Shown piece after piece: positions 8,253 through 17,486 of a stretch of DNA of 63,219 bases. Source of the DNA: an uncultured Ruminococcus sp. (GTDB lineage: Bacteria > Bacillota > Clostridia > Oscillospirales > Acutalibacteraceae); the NCBI GenBank assembly GCA_902786345.1, contig CADACB010000016.1:1-63219 (forward strand), read 5' to 3'. A model generated the notes under the pieces. The model made no database searches and had not been told where the DNA came from. It worked only from the letters and a program-made list of their open reading frames with translations. The position numbers were made by a program, and so were the translations under genes. Within the stretch, counting starts at the first letter, position 1; every line of letters begins with the position of its first letter.

Positions 8253-9074
8253 TCAGGATGTCTGTTGGCGACGGAAGACGATAAGACCTGTCGCTGAACA
8301 GATTATGAAATAGAATGCGGCAACAAGAAGGGGAATATAGGCTTCGCCGTTAAGACACATACTTTCGGTAGTAACAAAGGTTCTGAATAACCAAAGTCTT
8401 GAGATTCTTCCGAAATCGTGATTTGACATAGTTATGATGCCAAGTGCTGATTCAATAAGAATAGGAAATATGATTGATACCGCAATGGCGTGACCTGTTT
8501 TTTTCATTATCACAGAGATCATCATATAAAAGGAGGTTGCAGCCAGGAACAGGCAGAAATATGCAAGCAGAACCAAGAATATTTTTGTTTTGCCTGTGTC
8601 AGTAGTAAACCCGAACATAATAACGCTGGCGAGTGAGCCGCCGAATACATATGCAGCAACAACGGACAGCATTGATACTGCCGATACGATAAGCTTTGAA
8701 AAGTATACCTGAACTCTTGAAAAGCCTCTTGAAAGAGAATTTCTTATTGTTCCCATAGAATATTCCGATGCTGTAAACACACCGATAACAACCGCACCAA
8801 TATATAACACATTGGTGTCGCTCAGGCAAGCATTGGCATATTCAAACATATTTGGTTCGGGAAATTGTGCGAGTGCTTCCTCGAAGGTTTCTTTTTCTAC
8901 ACCCATCTGATCCATAAGTGCCTGTGTAGCTTGCAGACTTGAACCTATATTTATCCAGACAGTATAATAAAGTGCAGCCATAACTATTCCAAGTAAAAAA
9001 GCAAGTACAATACATACCCAGAATGTGCTGCTTTTCTTTTGCTTTATGAAATCGGATCTTAACAGATTACCCAT
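8253..9074 (-). CDS. ABC-2 type transporter permease
   Basis: A 273-residue membrane protein with six hydrophobic segments (first at about 19-41) and a large extracytoplasmic loop after the first one, the plan of ABC-2 permeases of the bacitracin/lantibiotic-immunity kind. The GGAGG ribosome site lies inside the end of the upstream ATPase gene, leaving only a few bases between them, so the two are translated together. Together they form an exporter or immunity-type transporter. The substrate cannot be deduced. Confidence 0.85.
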   Translation of the reverse strand: MGNLLRSDFIKQKKSSTFWVCIVLAFLLGIVMAALYYTVWINIGSSLQATQALMDQMGVEKETFEEALAQFPEPNMFEYANACLSDTNVLYIGAVVIGVFTASEYSMGTIRNSLSRGFSRVQVYFSKLIVSAVSMLSVVAAYVFGGSLASVIMFGFTTDTGKTKIFLVLLAYFCLFLAATSFYMMISVIMKKTGHAIAVSIIFPILIESALGIITMSNHDFGRISRLWLFRTFVTTESMCLNGEAYIPLLVAAFYFIICSATGLIVFRRQQTS

Positions 9075-9077
9075 ATA

Positions 9078-9968
9078 TCATTCCTCCATTCTTTTGATAA
9101 AGTAGTCTTCTGCACTGCTTTCGTCTGTGCTTATGCCCTTTATGGTTATTCCGGCATTAAACAGCTTATGAGTCAATTCACCAATATCGGATATCTCGGC
9201 TTTGATTATAATACTTCTGCTGCCCATTGACAGTTCATCCTCTTTGAACGAGCCTTTCAGTATTTCCAGTGTTTTTTGCGGATCAGATGTTTTGATGACA
9301 GTTCTTATGCCGCATTTTTGGGCAAGCTCCTCACAGGATATTTGTTCTATAAGCTTTCCTGATGATATAATTCCGTAGTTTGTTGCTATCTTTTCAAGTT
9401 CACCAAGAATATGACTGGAAATGAATATGGTTTTTCCCTGACTTTGAAGCGTCAGCAGCAACGATCTTATTTCAACGATACCCTTTGGGTCAAGTCCGTT
9501 AATAGGTTCGTCAAGTATGAGAAAATCAGGATTGCCAACAAGAGCCATTGCAATTCCAAGACGCTGCTTCATACCTAGTGAGAAATTGACAGCTTTCTTT
9601 TTTCCTGTATTGGCAAGACCGACTGTTTCCAATATTCCGTCAATAGATTTTTTGTCGGCTCCCAGCATGGTGCAGTAAAGGTTAAGGTTATCTTTTGCAC
9701 TCATATTTTTATATAATGCAGGTGATTCCACAAGACTGCCGACACGTTTTCTTGCGTTTTCGGCTGATTCTCCGTCAAAAAAACTGAAGCTGCCCGAAGT
9801 TACGCTTGTAAGCCCCAGAAGCATACGTATAAATGTAGTTTTTCCTGCACCGTTCTTTCCTACAAAGCCGTATATGTCACCTTGTTTTACGGTCAGAGAT
9901 ACGTTGTCTACTACTTTGGTATGCGAATATTCCTTTGTAAGTTCTTTCGTTTCAAGAATATAAGACAT
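9078..9968 (-). CDS. ABC transporter ATP-binding protein
   Basis: The 296-residue nucleotide-binding subunit for the adjacent permease. It shows Walker A GKNGAGKTT (about 37-45), Q-loop, signature NFSLGMKQR (about 130), Walker B FLILDEP with the catalytic glutamate, and the H-loop (SSH). The C-terminal 80 residues form the extension seen in the BcrA/lantibiotic-immunity ATPases. GGAGGAAT precedes the ATG at a good distance. First gene of a two-gene minus-strand operon ending at the terminator at 8168-8209. Confidence 0.92.
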   Translation of the reverse strand: MSYILETKELTKEYSHTKVVDNVSLTVKQGDIYGFVGKNGAGKTTFIRMLLGLTSVTSGSFSFFDGESAENARKRVGSLVESPALYKNMSAKDNLNLYCTMLGADKKSIDGILETVGLANTGKKKAVNFSLGMKQRLGIAMALVGNPDFLILDEPINGLDPKGIVEIRSLLLTLQSQGKTIFISSHILGELEKIATNYGIISSGKLIEQISCEELAQKCGIRTVIKTSDPQKTLEILKGSFKEDELSMGSRSIIIKAEISDIGELTHKLFNAGITIKGISTDESSAEDYFIKRMEE

Positions 9969-10038
9969 TATGATTCCTCCGTTCTATGAAAAAAGTATCG
10001 AATTATTATACTATAAGTATAAAATTACAAATAGTATA

Positions 10039-10350
10039 TCAACCGTCTCTTTCTTCTATTTCAATTATGATCCTTGATTTTTCAAGATACATAATTCTGA
10101 AGATTTCTCCGCGTACGGCAGCCTCATGCATTTTAACAAAATCATCGAGGCAGGCAGCCTTACCAAATATGTATCCGTCAGAAAGTTTGATCTTATAATT
10201 TACAGTCATCTGGTAATATCCGTCTTCAAGCTCAAAAATCGGGACAAACTCTGTGTTTATATATGCTCGTTTGTCTATATCTTCTTTCGCAATTGACTGA
10301 AGCCTGAGCGGAAATCCCTTTATTTTTCTTTTGGCAGTTTCTCTTGTCAT
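10039..10350 (-). CDS. Small conserved-looking protein of unknown function
   Basis: A 103-residue soluble protein starting MTRETAKRKIKGFPLRLQSI. The ATG at 10350 is chosen because GGTGA lies five bases upstream; an in-frame TTG at 10371 lacks a site. The alternating hydrophobic pattern suggests a small beta-rich fold, with an acidic end (IIIEIEERDG). It has no signal peptide or membrane segment and lies between the ABC operon and the AlkD-like gene, all on the minus strand. Family not recognised. Confidence 0.6.
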   Translation of the reverse strand: MTRETAKRKIKGFPLRLQSIAKEDIDKRAYINTEFVPIFELEDGYYQMTVNYKIKLSDGYIFGKAACLDDFVKMHEAAVRGEIFRIMYLEKSRIIIEIEERDG

Positions 10351-10405
10351 TTTTGTCACCGAATTATACAAATTGTATTTATTGATAAATATATTATAAT
10401 TTGTA

Positions 10406-11086
10406 TTATTTGATAATAAATTTTTTAAGCATAAGCTTATCTTCCTTTTTTACTCTGTATGAATCACATATTTTTCTTATCGTTCTGTTGTGTGTAGGAG
10501 TGTTAAAGGCAGCGTCTTTGATGTAAGGGAGTGTTTTCTCAGGGTATTTGATATAACACTCAGCAGCTGTCCATGCAACAGCCATAGAAGAATAATATGC
10601 ATTGGTATCTATAATTTTGAGTGCTTCAAGAGTTTTATCTATATATTCATCATTTATATATAGATCAAGCAGCATTACAGCTGCAAAGCGCTGTTCAAAT
10701 TCCTTATCTGAGTGTATGTATGGCTGCAGAAAATCCAATACGTTTGATTTGTCACTTTCAGGAAACTTAAGTGTACAGCAAAAGGAATCACAGACAGACC
10801 AGTTATCTATCAATGGAACAAAGCTTTTTATAAGCTTGAGCTTACTTTTGACGTCTGTCTTTATATAGCCTATTATCATTCCGCGAAGAAGTTTTTCCTC
10901 AAAGTAAATATCATCATCGCCGTTGAGAATATCTTCGCCGTTTTTGGACAATTTCTTTGCGTATTTTCTGAGAACAGGAATTCTTACACCCAGCATATTT
11001 CCTGCTCCGGGTACTAAGCTTCCGGAAAACTCGGCATATTTGTGTTCACAGCATTCTTCAAGTTTTTTTCTTATTTCGGGATTCAT
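10406..11086 (-). CDS. AlkD-like DNA alkylation repair protein
   Basis: 226 residues of helical repeats typical of the AlkD family, DNA glycosylases that remove bulky or cationic alkylated purines by a HEAT-repeat scaffold. Recognisable parts are the N-terminal GVRIPVLRKYAKKL, the central NWSVCDSFC, a W/D pattern that in AlkD lines the lesion site, and AVAWTAAECY. Length fits the family (about 220-240). Start at ATG 11086 with AGAGGTG five bases upstream; the preceding GTG is less likely. Probably its own transcription unit. No nearby SOS box was seen. Confidence 0.88.
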   Translation of the reverse strand: MNPEIRKKLEECCEHKYAEFSGSLVPGAGNMLGVRIPVLRKYAKKLSKNGEDILNGDDDIYFEEKLLRGMIIGYIKTDVKSKLKLIKSFVPLIDNWSVCDSFCCTLKFPESDKSNVLDFLQPYIHSDKEFEQRFAAVMLLDLYINDEYIDKTLEALKIIDTNAYYSSMAVAWTAAECYIKYPEKTLPYIKDAAFNTPTHNRTIRKICDSYRVKKEDKLMLKKFIIK

Positions 11087-11219
11087 CACTTCACCTCTAA
11101 TACAATAAGTATATTATATGTAAAATATACAAGTTGTAATGTTGTTGACTGTTTTGAGTTATATTGTATTTATTATTATACAAAAAGTATAATAATAAAT
11201 GATATTACTTATCGTATAT

Positions 11220-12737
11220 TTAAAAATCCGCTTCATTTCCATATGCTTTAATAATATTAATAATATCATTGCCGTAACGGTTTATCTTACTTTCTCCCAT
11301 ACCGTTGATTTTTGAAAGTCCGGAAGCTTTTACGGGTTTAATTGCGGAAAGTTCTCTTAGTGCAGTATCACTGAATACAGAGAAAACAGGTATTCCCAAA
11401 CGTGCAGCTGTGATTGCTCTGTATTTGCGAAGTCTGTTTAAAAGTGCTTCATCGGGTATCATAAGCGGATCGTCTGAAGCTGTGTGTTTATATGGGGAGT
11501 ATTCACTATAACTATCCTTAAGGCATATACTGCAATTATTACAGGGCGGAGAGTAGTATTCTCCGAAATAGGAAAGGATCCGCTTTCTCAGACATTCTTT
11601 TTGTGAGGTTGCATAAAATGTCATCAGCTTAAGTTTTTCAAGCTCGGTTTCTATGAATTTTTTATATTCATCAGGATCAGGGTGTTCTTTCTCCATACTT
11701 TTTTTAATGAGATACTTGTTGACATACGAATCCTTTCCGGCATAAAGCAATATACATTCCGAGGGCTCTCCGTCACGTCCGGCACGACCTGCCTGCTGAT
11801 AGTACTCCTCCAGATTCTGAGGCATATTATAGTGTACAACATACCTTACATTTGGCTTATCAATTCCCATCCCAAAGGCGTTTGTTGCAACAATTATTTT
11901 TACTCTGTCATATATAAAGTCCTCTTGGTTTTTTGCTCTGTCATAATCGGACATTCCGGCGTGATATGGAAGAGCTGAGTAACCGGCTTCGTTTAGTGCA
12001 AGAGACAGTTCGTCTACGTCTTTTCGCGTGTTGCAGTAGATGATGCCTGATTTATCGGAATTTTTTTCAACATATTTGATAAGAAATGAAATTTTTTCCT
12101 GAGGTCGGTATGCAGCAAAATAGAGATTTTCTCTGTCAAATCCGGTTGTTATTGTAAATGGATTTATAAGATTAAGCTGAGATTTAATATCATTTTTGAC
12201 TCTTTTGGTAGCGGTGGCTGTAAAGGCTGCAATAACAGGACGTTTAGGGAGCATACTAACAAACTCGGAAATACGTGTATAGCTGGGTCGGAAGTCGTGT
12301 CCCCACTGAGATATACAATGAGCTTCATCAACAGCAAGAATGGATATTTCTGTATTACAGGCGAATTCAAGAAAGCTTTCGGTTTCAAGCCTTTCGGGTG
12401 CAACATAGATGATCTTGTATATTCCTTTTCTGGCATTATTGGTTGCAAGCTTCATCTGATGGGGAGTGAGCGAGCTGTTAAGATAAGCAGCCCTTATGCC
12501 CATAGAAATGAGCGTGCGAACCTGATCCTGCATTAGTGATATAAGAGGCGACACAACCAGTGTTATACCGTTTGATGCAAGAGCAGGTATCTGATAGCAT
12601 ATAGATTTACCAGCTCCGGTAGGCATAACTGCTGAAATATCCCTTCCTGAAATAATGCTGCGGATAATGTCCTCCTGACCTCTGCGGAACGTATCATAAC
12701 CGTAATATTTTTTTAAAAGCTCATATATTTTTTCCAA
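11220..12737 (-). CDS. recQ: RecQ family ATP-dependent DNA helicase
   Basis: A 3'-5' helicase that unwinds forked and recombination intermediates. The 505-residue protein shows Walker A MPTGAGKS (about 39-46), DEAH with the RecQ aromatic-rich loop (DEAHCISQWGHDFRPSY), helicase motifs V-VI (ATNAFGMGIDKPNVR; QQAGRAGRDG), a zinc-binding region with four cysteines (ending CNNCSIC) and a C-terminal HRDC domain (about 430-500). It is somewhat shorter than E. coli RecQ (about 610) because the winged-helix region is reduced. TTG start at 12737 with AGGTGA seven bases upstream; no ATG is better placed. Confidence 0.93.
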   Translation of the reverse strand: MEKIYELLKKYYGYDTFRRGQEDIIRSIISGRDISAVMPTGAGKSICYQIPALASNGITLVVSPLISLMQDQVRTLISMGIRAAYLNSSLTPHQMKLATNNARKGIYKIIYVAPERLETESFLEFACNTEISILAVDEAHCISQWGHDFRPSYTRISEFVSMLPKRPVIAAFTATATKRVKNDIKSQLNLINPFTITTGFDRENLYFAAYRPQEKISFLIKYVEKNSDKSGIIYCNTRKDVDELSLALNEAGYSALPYHAGMSDYDRAKNQEDFIYDRVKIIVATNAFGMGIDKPNVRYVVHYNMPQNLEEYYQQAGRAGRDGEPSECILLYAGKDSYVNKYLIKKSMEKEHPDPDEYKKFIETELEKLKLMTFYATSQKECLRKRILSYFGEYYSPPCNNCSICLKDSYSEYSPYKHTASDDPLMIPDEALLNRLRKYRAITAARLGIPVFSVFSDTALRELSAIKPVKASGLSKINGMGESKINRYGNDIINIIKAYGNEADF

Positions 12738-12789
12738 TTACATATCACCTGTTTATGTCTGAGAATATATTTATGCGGTGCGGTCTGTG

Positions 12790-13101
12790 TTATATTGATT
12801 GAGTAATTCTGCAATAATCACCGGAATCTATCTTGTCACCAAAAACCGAGAGATCACCGCTTTTGGCAAGCTGCTCTTTTTGAGGTCGTGAAAGTGTTTT
12901 GATTCTGTATTCAAGCTTTGAAGCTGATGATCTGTCGGAGCACTGCCATAATGCAAGAATATCTTCCGGTTTATGAGATCTTGTATATCTGGCACCGCGT
13001 TTGCGGTCTGAGGTATGTTCTGAGATCCGACGGCTCATATCTGTTGTAATGCCTGTATATATGGTATTGCCTTTACACTTTAACATATAAACGTAGTACA
13101 T
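12790..13101 (-). CDS. GIY-YIG nuclease superfamily protein (UPF0213/YhbQ type)
   Basis: A 103-residue single-domain GIY-YIG protein. The motif appears as YYVYML at 2-7 and TIYTGIT at 13-19, with the conserved arginine in the following helix and a glutamate in YRIKTL region. Length matches the stand-alone UPF0213 group, which includes small proteins with DNA-cleaving or DNA-repair-linked activity. It lies ten bases after the DUF3783 gene in the same direction, so the two may be co-transcribed behind lepA. No strong ribosome site is visible. Confidence 0.85.
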   Translation of the reverse strand: MYYVYMLKCKGNTIYTGITTDMSRRISEHTSDRKRGARYTRSHKPEDILALWQCSDRSSASKLEYRIKTLSRPQKEQLAKSGDLSVFGDKIDSGDYCRITQSI

Positions 13102-13110
13102 ATCTTAAAG

Positions 13111-13488
13111 TTAACCCTTCGATTTTCTGCTCATCTCATCATGATCGGCTTTTACGGCTTTATAAAGCTGTGAGATACTCCAGTTGATATTTACAGGAGT
13201 AATTATTGCTTTTAGCGCTACTCTGCCTGCACCGCTGATACGAAGTGTCTGTATAAGTTCGTTTATGTCATCACGGTTAAATCCGCTCATAATAAGCAGC
13301 TCATCACTAAAGTGTTCATATGGGGCATTAATATTGTAATTATAGCCCTCTGTACCTATAAGATAACCTAACTGTTGTCCGCAGTCATTTTCTTTTATAA
13401 GCAATACTTTGGCATTAATTGCTTCAACAGCGGAGCTTACTTTTGTCAGTCTGTCTCCGCTGAAATTGAATAATAAGACCTTTTTCAT
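13111..13488 (-). CDS. DUF3783 domain protein
   Basis: A 125-residue protein beginning MKKVLLFNFSGDRLTKV. The ATG at 13488 has GGAGA at good spacing; longer in-frame forms lack a site. The last half (GFNRDDINELIQTLRISGAGRVALKAIITPVN) matches the DUF3783 pattern seen in many Clostridia, of unknown function. It lies directly downstream of lepA and upstream of the GIY-YIG gene, all minus strand. Confidence 0.75.
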   Translation of the reverse strand: MKKVLLFNFSGDRLTKVSSAVEAINAKVLLIKENDCGQQLGYLIGTEGYNYNINAPYEHFSDELLIMSGFNRDDINELIQTLRISGAGRVALKAIITPVNINWSISQLYKAVKADHDEMSRKSKG

Positions 13489-13519
13489 TGTAAGCTCTCC
13501 TTTTTGAAAATTATATATA

Positions 13520-15331
13520 TTATTCCGTATCAAGCTTAAGCACAGCCATAAACGCTTCCTGTGGTACTTCTACAGTACCGAGCTGACGCATACGCTTTTT
13601 GCCTTCTTTTTGTTTTTCAAGCAGCTTTTTCTTTCTTGTTATATCGCCGCCGTAGCACTTTGCAAGAACATCCTTTCGCATAGCCTTGACGGTTTCTCTT
13701 GCTATTATCTTGCCGCCTATGCATGCTTGTATAGGTACTTCAAACAGCTGGCGCGGTATTTTCTCCTTTAGCTTTTCAGCCATCTTTCGTGCTCTTGAAT
13801 ATGCTTTATCTGCGTGTATAATGAACGAAAGTGCATCAACAACATCGCCATTGAGCATAATATCAAGCTTTACAAGCTTGGATTCTTCATATCCGGCAAC
13901 CTCATAGTCAAATGAAGCATAGCCTCTTGTACGTGATTTGAGCGTATCAAAGAAGTCATATACAATTTCGGCGAGCGGAAGGATATAATGTATGTCAACC
14001 CTGTCGGAGTCTATATATTTCATATCTTTGAATATACCTCGTCTATCCTGACAAAGTTCCATAATATTTCCCACGTATTCTGACGGAGCATAGATATGGG
14101 CTTCTGTTACCGGTTCCTCTGCTTTTGCGATTAGTCCGGGATCGGGATAGTTTGTGGGGTTGTCTATCATTTCAACAGTACCGTCTGTTTTTGTTATTCT
14201 GAAAATAACGCTTGGTGCTGTGGTTATAAGGTCGAGATTATATTCACGTTCAAGACGTTCCTGTATTATTTCCATATGGAGCAGACCAAGAAAACCGCAT
14301 CGGAAGCCGAATCCGAGAGCAACGGATGTTTCGGGTTCAAATGAAAGAGCGGCGTCGTTAAGCTCCAGCTTTTCAAGTGCGTCACGAAGGTCGGGATATT
14401 TAGCACCGTCCGCAGGATATATACCGCAGAATACCATTGGCTGTACGGCACGATAACCCGGAAGAGGTTTATTTGCCGGCATTGAAGCTAAGGTTACGGT
14501 ATCACCTACTCTTGCATCGCTGACGGTTTTTATTGAAGCGGCAATATATCCTACTTCTCCGGCATAGAGAGCCTGAGCAGGCTCAAGGCTTGTTGCCCTC
14601 ATAAACCCGCATTCTACAACATTGAATTCCTTACCTGTTGCCATAAGCTTAATGGTATCGCCTACACTCACCATACCCTCTTTAACGCGGATATATATGA
14701 TCACGCCTTTATAGCTGTCGTAATATGAATCGAAAATAAGAGCCTGAAGCGGTTTGGTGTCGTCACCTGTTGGCGGCGGAACGAGTTTTACTATTTGCTC
14801 CATAACATCGTGTATATTAGTACCCATTTTTGCAGAGATACATGGAGCGTCATCTGCCGGCAGTCCGATAACGTCCTCTATTTCATTTTTTATTCTGTCG
14901 GGATCTGCGCTGGGAAGGTCTATTTTGTTTATAACAGGAACTATTTCCAGTCCTGCATCAAGTGCCAGATATGTATTTGCAAGAGTTTGTGCTTCTATAC
15001 CCTGAGAAGCGTCCACCACCAGCACAGCACCCTCACAAGCCGCAAGTGAGCGTGACACCTCATAGTTAAAGTCAACGTGTCCCGGGGTATCTATAAGATT
15101 GAAAATATATTCTTCTCCATTGTCAGCGTGATATACAAGAGTTACTGCGTGGGCTTTTATTGTTATTCCTCTTTCTCGCTCAAGCTCCATATTATCAAGT
15201 AGCTGATCTTCCATATCACGTATTGCCACAGACTGTGTTTGTTCAAGAATTCTGTCTGCGAGGGTAGATTTACCGTGATCAATATGTGCTATTATACTGA
15301 AATTTCTTATTTTGCTTTTATCAAAAGACAT
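13520..15331 (-). CDS. lepA: Elongation factor 4 (LepA)
   Basis: A ribosome-bound GTPase that helps in 30S biogenesis and back-translocation. The 603-residue protein has all G motifs ([22 protein letters not shown]) and the LepA-specific C-terminal domain with the basic tail ([20 protein letters not shown]). Length fits the family. The start [11 protein letters not shown] is set by AGGTGATAATA just upstream; a longer in-frame TTG form reaches 15409 but is not supported. The ATG can be placed to within a base or so. Confidence 0.97.
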   Translation of the reverse strand: MSFDKSKIRNFSIIAHIDHGKSTLADRILEQTQSVAIRDMEDQLLDNMELERERGITIKAHAVTLVYHADNGEEYIFNLIDTPGHVDFNYEVSRSLAACEGAVLVVDASQGIEAQTLANTYLALDAGLEIVPVINKIDLPSADPDRIKNEIEDVIGLPADDAPCISAKMGTNIHDVMEQIVKLVPPPTGDDTKPLQALIFDSYYDSYKGVIIYIRVKEGMVSVGDTIKLMATGKEFNVVECGFMRATSLEPAQALYAGEVGYIAASIKTVSDARVGDTVTLASMPANKPLPGYRAVQPMVFCGIYPADGAKYPDLRDALEKLELNDAALSFEPETSVALGFGFRCGFLGLLHMEIIQERLEREYNLDLITTAPSVIFRITKTDGTVEMIDNPTNYPDPGLIAKAEEPVTEAHIYAPSEYVGNIMELCQDRRGIFKDMKYIDSDRVDIHYILPLAEIVYDFFDTLKSRTRGYASFDYEVAGYEESKLVKLDIMLNGDVVDALSFIIHADKAYSRARKMAEKLKEKIPRQLFEVPIQACIGGKIIARETVKAMRKDVLAKCYGGDITRKKKLLEKQKEGKKRMRQLGTVEVPQEAFMAVLKLDTE

Positions 15332-15427
15332 TATTATCACCTGCTTCTTAATTACCCTAATTATACCACACTTATAATGTATTTGTAAATCTGATTTTAA
15401 AAGCGGCAAGCTGACGCACCCATGTTC

Positions 15428-15451
15428 GCGACTGCGTTCACTAACGCTTAC
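15428..15451. repeat. Short dispersed repeat, copy 2
   Basis: Reverse complement of the 2267-2290 copy (19 of 24 matches). It lies inside a 70-base intergenic segment bounded by GCACCC and GGGTGC that can pair. Confidence 0.4.
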
Positions 15452-15493
15452 TCTGTTTATCCAACGTGGATCGGGTGCAGCGGTAAAATTATG

Positions 15494-15522
15494 TTGAATT
15501 TATCGGGAAGATGTGTTATTAT
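15494..15522 (+). promoter_or_regulatory. Promoter of SCIFF operon
   Basis: TTGAAT (15494-15499), a 17-base spacer and TATTAT (15517-15522), about 80 bases before the SCIFF start. Confidence 0.7.
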
Positions 15523-15599
15523 AGACGTGTACCATATATAAATGCTGTGAAAAACAGGATTTGATTGTTTTTTCAGCTATCCGGAAAGGGTGATTTTTA

Positions 15600-15749
15600 A
15601 TGAAGGTAACAAAGCACATCAAAACTCTTAACAATGCTAATCTTAAGGAATCAGCAGTGAAGGGCGGATGCGGCGAGTGTCAGGCATCCTGCCAGTCGGC
15701 TTGCAAAACATCATGTACAGTTGCAAACCAGAAGTGTGAAAGAGAATAA
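15600..15749 (+). CDS. scfA: SCIFF ranthipeptide precursor
   Basis: A 49-residue peptide with six cysteines (24, 27, 31, 35, 39, 46) in its second half, the hallmark of 'six cysteines in forty-five' peptides found throughout Clostridia. The leader MKVTKHIKTLNNANLKESAV is followed by the GGCGECQASCQSACKTSC core. GGAAAGGGTGA provides the ribosome site. The dedicated radical SAM maturase follows at 15827. In this family the maturase installs sulfur-to-alpha/gamma-carbon thioether links between cysteines and nearby residues. The biological role of the product is not settled; signalling has been proposed. Confidence 0.95.
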   Translation: MKVTKHIKTLNNANLKESAVKGGCGECQASCQSACKTSCTVANQKCERE

Positions 15750-15773
15750 TTACACTCACATCAAAAATCACGT

Positions 15774-15800
15774 AAAGGGCGGATGTTTTGTCCGCCCTTT
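15774..15800 (+). terminator. Intercistronic hairpin (attenuator) between SCIFF and maturase
   Basis: A 10-bp GC-rich stem, AAAGGGCGGA with TCCGCCCTTT, lies 24 bases after the SCIFF stop and just before the maturase ribosome site. With only a short T run it probably ends some transcripts, giving much more precursor than enzyme. Confidence 0.75.
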
Positions 15801-15826
15801 ATGCTGTATCAGCAAGGAGAATCAAT

Positions 15827-17242
15827 ATGATACATAAATATAAGCTTAACGGATACAATATATGTCTTGATGTTCACAGCGGAGCAGTTCATGTGCTGGA
15901 TGATGCCGCTTATGATATACTTGACTATTGTGATGAAACTATGAGCGAGAAGCCTCCTGAGAAAATGTTTGAGGAGCTTAAGGATAAATATGATCGTGAA
16001 GAGCTTGAGGAAACATATGCGGCTTTGTTTGAGCTTTATCAGGAAGGACAGCTTTTTTCTCCTGATGATTATGAGCAATTTGCCGATATGATGACAAGAG
16101 CACCAATCAAGTCTATGTGTATTAATATATCACACGATTGTAATCTTCGCTGTGAATACTGTTTTGCTGCAAAAGGTGACTTCGGGCAGGGTCGATGTCT
16201 TATGCCGCTTGAAACGGCAAAAAAGGCTATTGACTTCATAATTGCCAATTCCGGAACAAGACATAACCTTGAGGTGGACTTTTTCGGCGGTGAACCGCTT
16301 ATGAATTTTGAGGTTGTTAAAAAGACGGTAGAATATGCAAGAAGTATTGAAAAGAAGTATAATAAAAATTTCCGTTTTACTATTACAACCAATGGACTGC
16401 TGCTTGATGATGATAAAATAGATTATATCAATAAGGAAATGCATAATGTTGTATTGTCGCTTGACGGCAGAAAAGAAATAAACGATAAGCTCAGAGTTAC
16501 TCCTAACGGTAAGGGCTGCTATGATATAATAGTGCCTAAATATCAGAAGCTTGTGGCAAAACGTGGCGACAAGGATTACTATATAAGAGGAACATTCACC
16601 ACTTTCAGCAAGGACTTTACGGCTGATGTTATGCATATGAAGGAGCTTGGCTTTGAGCAGCTTTCAATAGAGCCGGTCGTATCTGATCCAAAGCTTGATT
16701 ACTCCATAAAATATGATGATCTTCCGATGGTGTTCAAGGAATATGAAAAGCTTGCCAATACCTTGATAGAGATGAGAAAGAAAGGTGAGTATTTTAATTT
16801 CTTCCATTTTATGATAGACTTGAATCAAGGGCCTTGTGCTATCAAAAGACTGAGGGGCTGCGGATGCGGCAATGAATATGTTGCTGTAACACCTCAGGGT
16901 GATATTTACCCGTGTCATCAGTTTGTTGGTGAAGAAGACTATAAAATGGGCAACCTCAATGACGGAACATTTGATAATGAAATGAAGCTCAGATTTGCAA
17001 GGGCTAATGTATATTCAAAAGAAAACTGTAAGGACTGCTGGGCAAAATTCTATTGCAGCGGCGGCTGTAATGCAAATAACTATCAATATGAGGGCGATAT
17101 ACTTAAGTCTCACAAGGTTGGCTGTGAGCTTGAAAAGAAGCGTCTTGAATGTGCCATTATGATTAAGGCTGCACTTGCCGATTACGGCGTTGATGAGGGC
17201 AGCGATTGCGACAGCGGCGATTGCTTTGCTGAATGCTGCTGA
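15827..17242 (+). CDS. scfB: SCIFF radical SAM maturase
   Basis: A 471-residue iron-sulfur enzyme that forms thioether crosslinks in the SCIFF peptide. An N-terminal peptide-recognition region (about 1-95, rich in acidic helices) precedes the radical SAM core with CxxxCxxC at C105, C109 and C112 (CNLRCEYC), then GGEPL near residue 150. A C-terminal SPASM/twitch region carries further cysteines (GCGCGNEY, YPCHQF, NCKDCWAKFYCSGGC) for auxiliary clusters. It ends in a short cysteine-rich tail. ATG 15827 is chosen for AAGGAG seven bases upstream. Its position right after the SCIFF gene is the standard arrangement. Confidence 0.95.
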   Translation: MIHKYKLNGYNICLDVHSGAVHVLDDAAYDILDYCDETMSEKPPEKMFEELKDKYDREELEETYAALFELYQEGQLFSPDDYEQFADMMTRAPIKSMCINISHDCNLRCEYCFAAKGDFGQGRCLMPLETAKKAIDFIIANSGTRHNLEVDFFGGEPLMNFEVVKKTVEYARSIEKKYNKNFRFTITTNGLLLDDDKIDYINKEMHNVVLSLDGRKEINDKLRVTPNGKGCYDIIVPKYQKLVAKRGDKDYYIRGTFTTFSKDFTADVMHMKELGFEQLSIEPVVSDPKLDYSIKYDDLPMVFKEYEKLANTLIEMRKKGEYFNFFHFMIDLNQGPCAIKRLRGCGCGNEYVAVTPQGDIYPCHQFVGEEDYKMGNLNDGTFDNEMKLRFARANVYSKENCKDCWAKFYCSGGCNANNYQYEGDILKSHKVGCELEKKRLECAIMIKAALADYGVDEGSDCDSGDCFAECC

Positions 17243-17365
17243 AAAGTAGATAAAAGATATAATAGCGGTTGATGCGGAGCTTGATGTATTTGACGAATTT
17301 GCACAGGCAGTCAGGCTTACAGCACAAAGAAGTGATAATAAAGCTAATGAGATTCTTTTCTTCAT
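17243..17365 (-). pseudogene. Orphan lipoprotein signal-peptide remnant
   Basis: Reading leftward from ATG 17365 gives a textbook lipoprotein start, MKKRISLALLSLLCAVSLTA then C, followed by a serine-rich linker. After about 35 residues the frame becomes unlike a lipoprotein and runs antisense into the end of the maturase gene. It resembles the leader of the lipoproteins near 58.3 and 60.0 kb. Best read as the 5' stump of a lost lipoprotein gene. Confidence 0.5.
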
Positions 17366-17395
17366 TTTGTTCTCTTCTTGCATAAATTATTTTAT

Positions 17396-17415
17396 ATAGG
17401 CATAAAATAGCCTAT
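17396..17415. promoter_or_regulatory. Inverted repeat, possible operator of XRE gene
   Basis: ATAGGC and GCCTAT flank an 8-base AT spacer, about 30 bases upstream of TATAAT at 17447-17452 and 70 before the XRE gene. Position suits autoregulation; no second copy is seen. Confidence 0.35.
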
Positions 17416-17486
17416 GTGGTTTATTTTATCCTAACATAATTATCTATATAATGCGAGTAAAATTTAACTATATAGGTGATTTATTT

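Noticed and set aside
17015-17242. Continuation of the lipoprotein stump antisense to the maturase
   Set aside because: The frame stays open by chance but loses lipoprotein character; the maturase strand carries clear conserved motifs.
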